This document shows positions 23,768 through 32,500 of a stretch of DNA of 64,000 nt, in pieces. The translations under genes and the position numbers were made by a program. A model generated the notes under the pieces. It was not told the origin of the DNA and did no database searches. It saw only the letters and a list, made by a program, of their open reading frames with translations. Source of the stretch: Microbacterium sp. BH-3-3-3 (GTDB taxonomy: Bacteria; Actinomycetota; Actinomycetes; Actinomycetales; Microbacteriaceae). Numbering within the stretch: the first letter of the stretch is position 1; the number at the start of each line of letters is the position of its first letter. The stretch lies in contig NZ_VEFS01000001.1 in NCBI RefSeq assembly GCF_007679045.1, forward strand, positions 1,604,638-1,668,637, given 5' to 3'.

Positions 23768-25444
23768 TCAGAGCGCGGCGGCGAGCGCCCGCCCGACGGT
23801 CCGGCCGGTGAAGATGCACTGCCCGAGGAAGGTCCCCTCGAGCGCGTTGTAGCCGTGCGCGCCGCCGCCGCCGAAGCCCGCCGCCTCGCCCGCGGCGTAG
23901 AGCCCCTCGATCGGCTGCCCTTCGGCATCCAGCGCCCTGCCCTGCAGGTCGGTCTGGATGCCGCCGAGCGTCTTGCGCGTCACGATCCACAGGCGCACCG
24001 CGATGAGCGGCCCGTGCTTCGGGTCGAGCAGGGCGTGCGGGGTGGCCGTGCGGAAGATTCGGTCGCCGAGGAAGCGGCGGCTGTTGCGGATGCCGATGGT
24101 CTGGGCGTCCTTCGAGTACGGGTTCACGAGCTCGTTGTCGCGCGCGACGATCTGGGCCCGGATGCCGTCTTCGTCGAGCAGGTCGTCTCCGCTCAGCGCG
24201 TTCATTCCGCGCACGAGTTCGGCGAGGTCGTCGGCGACCACGAAGTCGGCGCCGTGCTCCTTGAAGGCTTCCACGGGGCCGGGGGCGGAGCGGCCCAGGC
24301 GCGTGCGCAGCAGCAGGCCGAGGTCGCGGTCCGTGATGTCGGGGTTCTGCTCCGAGCCCGAGAGGGCGAACTCCTTCTTCACGATCGTCTGGTCGAGCAC
24401 GAACCACGAATAGTCGTAGTCGGCGATGTCGGGGGTCGTGCGCAGGATCTTCAGCGTGCCGAGGGTGTCGTAGCCCGGCAGCCCCGGCGCGGGCAGGCGT
24501 CGTCCGCGCGCGTCGAGCCACATCGACGAGGGGCCGGGGAGGATCCGGATGCCGTGCCCCGGCCACACGGGATCCCAGTTCTGCAGCCCCTCGGTGTAGT
24601 GCCACATGCGGTCGCGGTTCACCAGGCGCACGCCCTGCTCGGCGGCGATGTCGAGCATGCGCCCGTCGACGTGCGCGGGGACGCCGGTGACCATCTTCTT
24701 CGGCGGAGTGCCCAGTCGCTCGGGCCACCAGCGGCGCACTCGGTCGTGATCGCCGCCGATGCCACCCGTGGCGATCACCACGGCCTGGGCCTGGAGGGTG
24801 AAGGAGCCGACCTCATCGCGCGACGACGAGACGCCCCGCGGGGCCTCGTCGGGGGCGAGCACGGCTCCTGAGACGCCGGTCACACGACCGTCGGTGAACT
24901 CCAGCCGGTCGACGCGGTGCCGGAAGCGCAGCGTCAGCCCGCGGACGTCCGCCGCCTCGCGCGCCCGGTCGGCGAACGGCTCGGAGATGCCGGTGCCGGT
25001 GCCCCAGGGCACGTGGAAGCGGGGGACCGAGTTGCCGTGTCCGCCGGCCGATCCGGCGCCGCGCTCGGCCCACCCGACGACGGGGGTGAACCTCACACCT
25101 TGCTCCTGCAGCCACGGGCGGGCCTCGCCGGCAGCGAACTCGACGAAAGCGCGGCCCCACTTCTCGGCCCACTCGTCTTCGGGGTGATCGCCGTCGAGGC
25201 GGTCCCAGCCGGCCGAGCCCTGCCAGTCCTGCCACGCGAGGTCGAGAGAGTCCTTGACGCCGAGCCGACGCTGCATGGGGGTGTCGACGAGGAAGATGCC
25301 GCCGAACGACCAGAACGCCTGCCCGCCCAGGTTGGCGCTGTTCTCCTGATCGAGGAGCACGACCTTCTTGCCGGCGCGCACGAGCTCGGCGCACGCGACG
25401 AGACCCGCGAGCCCTGCCCCGACGACGATGACGTCTGCGTCCAC
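23768..25444 (-). CDS. FAD-binding dehydrogenase (fumarate reductase/KstD superfamily)
   Basis: A 558-residue flavoprotein with the dinucleotide-binding GAGLAGLVACAELVRAGKKV (9-28), a NLGGQAFWSFGG segment, and the C-terminal FAD motif GLYAAGEAAGFGGGGAHGYN with LEGTFLGQCIFTGRT. This matches the soluble FAD-binding dehydrogenases related to 3-ketosteroid-1-dehydrogenase and fumarate reductase flavoproteins. The actual substrate is unknown; steroid genes are absent from the window. GTG start at 25444 after GGAGGAG. Monocistronic, with a 53-nt gap to the next upstream gene. Confidence 0.88.
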   Translation of the reverse strand: MDADVIVVGAGLAGLVACAELVRAGKKVVLLDQENSANLGGQAFWSFGGIFLVDTPMQRRLGVKDSLDLAWQDWQGSAGWDRLDGDHPEDEWAEKWGRAFVEFAAGEARPWLQEQGVRFTPVVGWAERGAGSAGGHGNSVPRFHVPWGTGTGISEPFADRAREAADVRGLTLRFRHRVDRLEFTDGRVTGVSGAVLAPDEAPRGVSSSRDEVGSFTLQAQAVVIATGGIGGDHDRVRRWWPERLGTPPKKMVTGVPAHVDGRMLDIAAEQGVRLVNRDRMWHYTEGLQNWDPVWPGHGIRILPGPSSMWLDARGRRLPAPGLPGYDTLGTLKILRTTPDIADYDYSWFVLDQTIVKKEFALSGSEQNPDITDRDLGLLLRTRLGRSAPGPVEAFKEHGADFVVADDLAELVRGMNALSGDDLLDEDGIRAQIVARDNELVNPYSKDAQTIGIRNSRRFLGDRIFRTATPHALLDPKHGPLIAVRLWIVTRKTLGGIQTDLQGRALDAEGQPIEGLYAAGEAAGFGGGGAHGYNALEGTFLGQCIFTGRTVGRALAAAL

Positions 25445-25497
25445 GACTCCTCCTCGACTCGCGGGACCTTCGCGAGAAGGCTATCGAGCCGCGGGGG

Positions 25498-25707
25498 TCA
25501 CTGCTCCGAGATGGGGGTGTCCTTCTCGGCTGCGGGGTCGCCCTGGCCCGGCCCCGGGCGCACCGCGGCGTCGTCGCGCACGTCGATGCGGGTGACGCCG
25601 TCGTGCTCGCTGACGTCGAAGCGCGGCGCGGCGTCTTCTTCGGTCGCCTTGGGCGCGCTCGTCAACTGGTCGTGACGGTTCTCTTCGAAGCTCTTCTCAT
25701 CGCTCAC
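25498..25707 (-). CDS. Small acidic hypothetical protein (69 aa)
   Basis: A 69-residue, strongly acidic, probably disordered protein (MSDEKSFEENRHDQLTSAP, ending PAAEKDTPISEQ). The GTG at 25707 is chosen because AAGGAG lies 8 nt upstream; another GTG three codons earlier overlaps that site. It starts 5 nt after the SDR stop and so shares its transcript. No family recognised; similar short charged proteins often accompany stress-type SDRs in Actinobacteria. Confidence 0.7.
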   Translation of the reverse strand: MSDEKSFEENRHDQLTSAPKATEEDAAPRFDVSEHDGVTRIDVRDDAAVRPGPGQGDPAAEKDTPISEQ

Positions 25708-25712
25708 GGTGG

Positions 25713-26528
25713 TCACTCCTTCTCGCCGGCCGAACGCCACGCGTCCGACTCCATGTGCGAGCCCGCCTGCGGGCCCATGTGCAGCATTCCGCCGTCGACG
25801 ACCCAGCTGGCCCCCGTGACGTAAGCGCTCTCGCGCGACGCGAGGAAGCGGATGACGTCGGCGACCTCCTCGGGCTTCCCGGGGCGACCCAGCGGGATGC
25901 CGGGGCGGTGGGTGCGCTCGGCGTCTTCGGCCGACATGTCGTTGATGGGGGTCGCGATCTCGCCCGGGGCGACGGCGTTCGCGGTGATGCCGTACTGGCC
26001 GAGCTCGAGGGCCATCGCCTTGATGAGGCCGCCGACGCCGTGCTTGGCGGCGACGTAGGGGGCCGATCCGACGCGCGGCTGGTGCTCGTGCACGCTCGAC
26101 ACGACGATGAGGCGTCCGCCGTTGCCCGCGGTTACCATGCGGCGGGCCGCGGTGTGCAGGGCGAGGAACGCGCCGTCGAGGTTGAGAGAGATGTCGGTGC
26201 GCCAGGTGTCGAAGTCGAGGTCGAGGAAGCTTCCTCCGATGCCGCCTCCGGCGTTGTTGACGAACACGTCGAGGCCGCCGAGTTCGTCGGCCATGGCATT
26301 CACGGCATCCGGGACCGCGTCGAAATCGGTCGCGTCGAACTGCGCGACGATCGCCTTCGCGCCGCGCTCGCGCACGGCGGCGGCGGTCTCTTCGGCGCCG
26401 TCCTTGTCGGAGTGGTAGGTGACGGCGACGTCGATGCCGGCGGAGGCGAGGGCGAGGGCGGTGGCCGCGCCGATGCCGGAGTCGGAGCCGGTGACGATCG
26501 CGTGGCGGGGGGTGAAGTCGGCGCTCAT
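25713..26528 (-). CDS. SDR-family oxidoreductase (glucose 1-dehydrogenase-like)
   Basis: A 271-residue classical SDR. The cofactor site is TGSDSGIGAATALALA (12-27), followed by NNAGGG, catalytic Ser in VVSSVHEH and YVAAKHG (Tyr/Lys). The closing VTGASWVVDGGMLHMGPQAG is the common glucose/3-oxoacyl reductase ending. The true substrate is not predictable. ATG at 26528 with TAGCGT ending 7 nt upstream, hence probably leaderless. Divergent from the racemase-like gene across the 26.6-kb inverted repeat. Confidence 0.92.
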   Translation of the reverse strand: MSADFTPRHAIVTGSDSGIGAATALALASAGIDVAVTYHSDKDGAEETAAAVRERGAKAIVAQFDATDFDAVPDAVNAMADELGGLDVFVNNAGGGIGGSFLDLDFDTWRTDISLNLDGAFLALHTAARRMVTAGNGGRLIVVSSVHEHQPRVGSAPYVAAKHGVGGLIKAMALELGQYGITANAVAPGEIATPINDMSAEDAERTHRPGIPLGRPGKPEEVADVIRFLASRESAYVTGASWVVDGGMLHMGPQAGSHMESDAWRSAGEKE

Positions 26529-26614
26529 GAGGGCGACGCTACGCGCGCGCCCCCCGCTGGCCCGCAGCCTTGCCACGGCTGGAGCGGGGCGTTACGGTCG
26601 CGGCTGCCCGTCTC

Positions 26615-26704
26615 GCGTGCACAACTCCGGAAATGGCCCCGATTCCGTCCCCGTTCTCCGCCGTCCACGAGCGTGCGGCCCCGATTCTCCGGAGTTGTGC
26701 ACGC
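26615..26704. repeat. Inverted repeat with GCGTGCACAACTCCGGA arms
   Basis: Perfect 17-bp arms at 26615-26631 and 26688-26704. Inside, GGCCCCGATT occurs as a direct repeat (26636-26645 and 26677-26686). Outside, CCCGTCT (26607-26613) pairs with AGACGGG (26719-26725), giving a discontinuous stem. Unlike the other repeats it sits in a divergent promoter gap, ending 25 nt before the TAGCCT hexamer of the racemase-like gene. Confidence 0.8.
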
Positions 26705-26728
26705 CGCACCCTCCTCCCAGACGGGCGC

Positions 26729-26734
26729 TAGCCT
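26729..26734 (+). promoter_or_regulatory. -10 hexamer TAGCCT of the racemase-like gene
   Basis: TAGCCT, then GCCGTC, then the ATG at 26741. The right outer arm of the inverted repeat ends only 3 nt upstream, so cruciform formation would directly affect this promoter. Confidence 0.55.
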
Positions 26735-26740
26735 GCCGTC

Positions 26741-27874
26741 ATGCCGCTGATCCGCCCCGCCGCGCCCGTGACCCTCGATGCCGTGGAACTGCGCGTGCTG
26801 CACATGCCGCTCGTGTCGCCCTTCACCACCTCGTTCGGCACCGAGACGGTGCGCGAGGTGATCGTCGTGACCGCCGAGACGCCCGACGGCCGCGGCTGGG
26901 GAGAAGTGGTGACGCAGTCCGAACCGTCGTACTCCAGCGAGTACACGCAAGGCGCGTGGGACGTGCTCACCCGATTCCTCGCCCCGGCGCTGCTGGAGCG
27001 TCGGACCGTGGCGCCCGAGGAGGTCGCCGGAGCGCTGCACCACGTCGTCGGCCACCGCATGGCCAAGGCCGGTCTCGAGCTCGCGGTGATCGACGCGGCC
27101 CTGCGCGCCGAGAACCGCAGCTTCAGCGAGTACGTCGGTGCCGAGAAGGATCGGGTGCCCTCGGGCGTCTCGGTCGGCATCCAGAGTGACCCGCAGGCTC
27201 TCGTCGAGGCCGTCAGCGGCTACCTCGACGAGGGTTACGTGCGCATCAAGATCAAGATCAAGCCCGGTCGCGACATCGACGACACGGCCGCCGTGCGCGC
27301 GGCCTTCGGCGGCATCCCGCTGCAGGTCGACGCCAACTCCGCCTACACGCTGGCGGATGCCGACACCCTCGCCGAACTGGACCGCTTCGACCTGCTGCTC
27401 ATCGAGCAACCCCTGCAGGAAGACGACCTGGTCGATCACGCGACCCTCGCGAAGCGCCTGTCGACGCCCGTCTGCCTCGACGAGTCGATCGTGAGCGACA
27501 AGGCCGCCGCCGACGCCCTGGCCCTCGGCTCCGCCGCGATCATCAACATCAAGGCCGGTCGGGTGGGCGGGTACCTCGAGGCCGTCGCGATCCACGACCG
27601 CGCGCTCGCTGCGGGCGTCCCCGTGTGGTGCGGCGGCATGCTCGAGACCGGCATCGGCCGCGCCGCCAACGCCGCCCTCGCGGCCCTGCCCGGATTCACG
27701 CTGCCGGGCGACATCTCGGCATCCGCCCGCTTCTACACCCGCGACATCGTGACCGAGCCCGCGGTGATCGACGACGGACACGTGCGCGTACCGACCGGTG
27801 CGGGGCTCGGTGTCGAGATCGACGAGGCCGCGCTGGAGGCGTTCACCGTGCGCCGCGAGCGGATCACGCGGTGA
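26741..27874 (+). CDS. Enolase-superfamily OSBS/N-succinylamino acid racemase
   Basis: A 377-residue MLE-subgroup enolase-superfamily enzyme. Catalytic residues are all present: the KxK pair in RIKIKIKPG (K170/K172), metal ligands D197 (QVDANSAY), E222 (LIEQPL) and D247 (CLDES), and the opposing Lys K271 (NIKAGRVGG). This family makes o-succinylbenzoate for menaquinone or racemises N-succinylamino acids, and some members do both. No other men gene is in the window, whereas a COG3375-type acyltransferase is nearby, which slightly favours racemase. Leaderless-type start (ATG 26741). Confidence 0.9.
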   Translation: MPLIRPAAPVTLDAVELRVLHMPLVSPFTTSFGTETVREVIVVTAETPDGRGWGEVVTQSEPSYSSEYTQGAWDVLTRFLAPALLERRTVAPEEVAGALHHVVGHRMAKAGLELAVIDAALRAENRSFSEYVGAEKDRVPSGVSVGIQSDPQALVEAVSGYLDEGYVRIKIKIKPGRDIDDTAAVRAAFGGIPLQVDANSAYTLADADTLAELDRFDLLLIEQPLQEDDLVDHATLAKRLSTPVCLDESIVSDKAAADALALGSAAIINIKAGRVGGYLEAVAIHDRALAAGVPVWCGGMLETGIGRAANAALAALPGFTLPGDISASARFYTRDIVTEPAVIDDGHVRVPTGAGLGVEIDEAALEAFTVRRERITR

Positions 27875-27973
27875 CGCCCGGCGGGCGACCAGGCGGGCGC
27901 GGGCCGCTTCGATAAACTGGTGCCTGCGCTCTCGCGCTCGATCCCCACACCTTTTCCGACCATTGGAGCCACC

Positions 27974-29362
27974 GTGGCCGAACAGTCCCGCCTCGACAAG
28001 GTCATCGCCCTCGCCCGCCATCGCGGATTCGTCTTCCAGGCCGGTGAGATCTACGGCGGTTCGCGCTCCGCATGGGACTACGGCCCCCTCGGCACCGAGC
28101 TCAAAGAGAACATCCGCCGACAGTGGTGGCAGACCTTCGTGCGCGGCCGTGGCGACATGGTCGGCCTCGACTCGAGCATCATCCTCCCCAAGCGGGTGTG
28201 GGAGGCCTCGGGTCACGTCGCGACCTTCACCGACCCGCTCGTGGAGTGCCTGCACTGCCACAAGCGCTTCCGCGCCGACACCCTCATCGAGGACTTCGAG
28301 GCCCGCAAGGGACGCAAGGCCGAGAACGGCCTCGCCGACGTGCCCTGCCCCAACTGCGGCACCAAGGGCCAGTACACCGAGCCCAAGTCGTTCTCGGGCC
28401 TGGTGAAGACCTACCTCGGCGTCGTCGACGACGAGTCGGGCCTGTACTTCCTGCGCCCCGAGACCGCGCAGGGCATCTTCGTGAACTTCTCGAACGTGCT
28501 CACGGCGTCGCGTCGCAAGCCCCCGTTCGGCGTCGGCCAGGTCGGTAAGGCCTTCCGCAACGAGATCACCCCCGGAAACTTCATCTTCCGCACGCGCGAG
28601 TTCGAGCAGATGGAGATCGAGTACTTCACCCCGCCGGCCGAGGCGAACGAGTGGTTCGAGCACTGGGTCGAGGCGTGCTGGAACTGGTTCATCGAGCTCG
28701 GCATCGACCCCGAGAACATGAAGCGTTTCGACGTGCCCGAAGATGACCGCGCGCACTACTCCGCCGGCACGATCGACGTCGAGTACCGCTTCGGCTTCCC
28801 GGGTAAGGAGTGGGGCGAGCTCATGGGTGTCGCCAACCGCACCGACTACGACCTGAAGAGCCACTCCGAGGCCTCGGGCCAGTCGCTCACGTTCTTCGAC
28901 CAGGCCTCGGGCGAGAAGTACACGCCCTACGTCATCGAGCCCTCGTTCGGTCTGACCCGCGCGATGATGGCCTTCCTCGTCGACGCGTATCGCGAAGAAG
29001 AGGTGCCCAACGCCAAGGGCGGCACCGACACCCGCACGGTGCTCAAGCTCGACCCGCGCCTCGCTCCCGTCAAGGTCGCCGTGCTGCCGCTCTCGCGCAA
29101 CGAGCGCCTGTCGCCGCTGGCCCGCGAGGTCGCCGACACGCTGCGCGCGGCCGGCTGGAACATCGACTTCGACGATGCCGGTGCGATCGGCCGCCGCTAC
29201 CGTCGTCAGGACGAGATCGGCACGCCCTACTGCGTCACCGTCGACTTCGACTCGCTCGACGACAACGCCGTGACGGTGCGCGACCGCGACACCATGGGCC
29301 AGGAGCGCATCGGCCTCGACGCGCTGCACGGCTACCTCTCGGAGCGCCTGCGCGGAGCCTGA
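27974..29362 (+). CDS. glyS: Glycyl-tRNA synthetase (dimeric, class II)
   Basis: A 462-residue alpha2-type GlyRS, the form used by Actinobacteria and Archaea/eukaryotes. Motif regions include [16 protein letters not shown], the zinc-binding CLHCHKRF and CPNCG pair in the insertion, RPETAQGIF, and motif 3 near [12 protein letters not shown]; the anticodon-binding domain is about 355-460 ([12 protein letters not shown]). GTG at 27974 has TTGGAG upstream. A promoter hexamer TAAACT at 27913-27918 gives a leader of about 50 nt. Downstream is an intrinsic-type terminator. Confidence 0.97.
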   Translation: MAEQSRLDKVIALARHRGFVFQAGEIYGGSRSAWDYGPLGTELKENIRRQWWQTFVRGRGDMVGLDSSIILPKRVWEASGHVATFTDPLVECLHCHKRFRADTLIEDFEARKGRKAENGLADVPCPNCGTKGQYTEPKSFSGLVKTYLGVVDDESGLYFLRPETAQGIFVNFSNVLTASRRKPPFGVGQVGKAFRNEITPGNFIFRTREFEQMEIEYFTPPAEANEWFEHWVEACWNWFIELGIDPENMKRFDVPEDDRAHYSAGTIDVEYRFGFPGKEWGELMGVANRTDYDLKSHSEASGQSLTFFDQASGEKYTPYVIEPSFGLTRAMMAFLVDAYREEEVPNAKGGTDTRTVLKLDPRLAPVKVAVLPLSRNERLSPLAREVADTLRAAGWNIDFDDAGAIGRRYRRQDEIGTPYCVTVDFDSLDDNAVTVRDRDTMGQERIGLDALHGYLSERLRGA

Positions 29363-29398
29363 TCGCCCGTTTCACGCCGCTTTCGCGGCGGAGCATGT

Positions 29399-29442
29399 AC
29401 CGGATGCCGTGACCTCGAGGCCGCGGCATCCGGTTTCTCTTT
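29399..29442 (+). terminator. Intrinsic terminator of glyS
   Basis: ACCGGATGCCG (29399-29409) pairs perfectly with CGGCATCCGGT (29424-29434), followed by TTCTCTTT. The stem is built from the GGATGCC/GGCATCC word that is frequent all through the window. Confidence 0.85.
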
Positions 29443-29533
29443 CCGTGGGTGCGGGTGGCGGTCCGCGGACAACCCCCGGGCAGGTCGGAGGTCTTCGCTA
29501 GCCTGGGGCGACGACCGACGCCGAGGGGGCACG

Positions 29534-32500
29534 ATGACGGAAGTCGATCACGGGGGAGCACTGCCGGGCATCGCCTGGCCCACGCAGCCGGGGGCGCTCG
29601 TCGACACCTCGCGCTGCCCGTCGTGCTTCGCACCCATCACGACCTCGCCGTGCCCGCGCTGCGAGCTCGACCTGACCGATGCGCGCACCGCGCGCGTTCT
29701 CGACCTGTCGCGCCGCATCGTCGAGCTGGTCGACGAGCGGGCCGACGCCCTGTTGCGGATCCACCGCGACGCGGTTCCGGTGGCTGCTGCGGGTGCGGCG
29801 GACGAAGAGTCCCCGGTCCCGTCGATACCGCTCGCGCCGGCGTCCACGCTGGTGCCGGAGGCGGGTCCTGCGCCCGGGGCGGGGCCTTCATCCGGGGCCG
29901 CGCCCGAGCCCGCGCCGCCGGAGGAGCTGCATCCTGTGCTCCCCGCCGCGGCAGCCACCGCGGTGTGGGAGCCGCCGACCGTCGTCACGGCCGCCGCGCC
30001 GGCTGTCGAGGCCGCGCCCGGCTCCGCGCCGCCTGTCGCTGCTGCGCCCGGCTCCGCGCCGCCTGTCGCTGCTGCGCCCGGCTCCGCGCCGGCTGTCGCT
30101 GCTGCGCCCGCCGCCGCGCCGCCCGTCGCTGCCGCGCCCGCCGCAGCGGCATCCGGGTCCGTGCCGCCGTCCGCCGCTGTACCGCCGGTCGTGCCGCCGC
30201 CCGGCGTGGCACCCCCCGTTTCCGACCCCGCCCGGCCGCGCCGCTCGGGCGTGCAGGTGTTCCTGCTCTCGGTCGGCGTCGTGCTGCTTGCGGTGGCCGC
30301 GGCGTTCTTCCTGACGGTCGCGTGGATCAACGGCGGCCTCGTGCTGCGCTCGATCGTCATCGCGCTCGTCACGGCGGGCGTGATCGCCACGGCATCGATC
30401 CTGCGGCGGCGCGGACTCGGCGCAACCGCCGAGGGCATCGCGCTGCTCGGCATTGCCTTCGTCGGGCTCGATGTATGGGCCGTGCGCGCGAACGACCTGG
30501 GGGCGACGGCCGACGTCGACGCCGCCGTCTACTGGGGCGCCACGACGACGGTCGCCGGCGTCGTGTTCGTGGGGTGGGCGCGTCGGTCGCGCCTGCGCGC
30601 CCCGCTGTCGGCCGCGGTCTTCGCCCTCGCGGTCGGTCCTGCGATGCTGGCCGCGGGCCTGCTCACCCGCGACGCGGCGTTCGGCTGGTGGGCCTGGGGA
30701 CTGGTGCTGGTGGTCGTGGCTCTCGCGGCCCCCTTCGCCCCTCGGCTCGCCCGCCCTCGCATCGCGCTGACGGTCGAGACGGCGATCGTGCGCGGCCTCT
30801 CCGCCCTCGGCGCGATAGTCGCCCTCGCGATGTCGCTGCTCGTCGACCCCGCCAACACCGCGACCCCCGTGATCCTCGCGGGTGCCCTGGCCCTCGCCCT
30901 CGCCGTGCACGCGTGGTCGTTCGCGCGGCAGGGGGCCGCGCGGCTCGCGCCGCTGGCCGCGGTCGCGGCCGTGCTCGCCCTCGGCGTGGGCATCGCCGGC
31001 ACCGTCGCCCGCGCCGCCGATGCGACGCTGGCGGCGACAATGCCCGTGCTCGTCGCGGGCGCCGTGGCGCTCGTGCTCGACGTCGCCGCGCGGCGCAGCG
31101 CCGCCGGTGTGGGTCGCACGACCCTGCACTCGGCCGCTCTGTCGGCCGCCGTCGCCGCGGGCCTGGCCGCTCTCGTGCCCCTCGGCTGGGCGCTGCTGTC
31201 GTTCGGGGCTCCGCTGCGGTGGGTCATCGCGATCTTCGGGCGATCCGCCCTCGAGGCCGATGCTCCGGATGCCACGTCGACCGCCGCCGTCATCGCCCTC
31301 GTGGCGCTGGTCGCCCTCGCGATCCTCGTGTGGCGGATCTTCGGGGGCTGGGCCGAGCGTCGCGGCCTCGCGCTCGGCATGGCCGCGACCGTCGCGCTGC
31401 TCGCGGGACCGCAGCTGCGCGTGCTGCTCCTCGTCGTGGTCTGGTACCTCGCGATCGCGGTCACGGCTGTCGTCGTGCTGCGGCGTCGCCGCGGTGACAT
31501 CGGCCTCGCGGCAGTGGTCGGCACCCTGGCTCTCGGCACGGGGTGGCTGCTGTCGTTCTCGTCTCCTCTCGCCTGGGCCCTCGCAACGGTCGTCGCCCTG
31601 GGAGTGCTCGCCGCCGTCGCGGGGGCGCATCCGACGCTGCGCGTGCCCTCGACCGTCGCCGTGGTGCTGTTCGCCGCGGTCAGCGCTCTGTTCGCACCGA
31701 CGGCGCTCCGTTCCGGAACCGGAGTGGTGATCGAGGGCGCCTCTCCCTTCACGGTCGCCCTCGCCATGGGCACCCTCGCGCTGCTCATCGGGGTGGTCCC
31801 GCTCGCTCGCCGGCTCGGTCTCGACTCCGCCCAGCGCGAGGCGGGGGCGCTCACCGCTCTCGCGGTCGTCGTCGTGGCGGGTGCCCTCGCCCTGCTCACG
31901 CGCTTCGTCGCGGCGGCGGACGACTGGCGACTCGATCTCGCCGGCATCGTCCCCGCCGCCCGCGCGATCGACGTGTGGCTGCTCGCCTCCGCCGCCGTCG
32001 CGGCCGCGGCGTGCGCGGTGGTGGTCTCGCCGCCGTATCGGTCGTGGCGCGTGGCCCGCCCCGCCTCCGCCGTGCTGGTGCCGCTGCTGGTCGCGACGGC
32101 CGCCGGCGCCGTGCTCCGACTCGTCGACGCGGATCCGCTCGCGCGGGCGGTCGTGCTGGGGGCGATCGCCGTGATCGCGGCGGCGGTGGCCCTGCGGGCC
32201 CTCCGCGACGATCGGCCGGTGCGCGTCTTCCTCGACGCGGGCACGGCGATCGTGGTGCTCCTCTCGATCGTCGGCGTCCCCTCCGACGGCGTCCGCTGGA
32301 TTCCGCTGCTGCTAGCCGCCGTGACCGCCGTGCTGTGGGCGACGGATGCCGACGGCCTCTTCACCTCGCGTGGAGCGCGTCGGCACCTCGTCTGGCTCGC
32401 GCTCGTCTTCGGGGCCGTCGCCCTGTGGACGCGCCTGTTCTGGGCGGACGCCGAACCCGTCGAGCTCTACACGCTTCCCGTCGGCCTCGCGCTGCTCGCC

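Noticed and set aside
26525..29329. A minus-strand open frame of more than 900 codons
   Set aside because: Antisense to the racemase-like gene and glyS, both with full catalytic motifs; composition is that of a codon-bias shadow.
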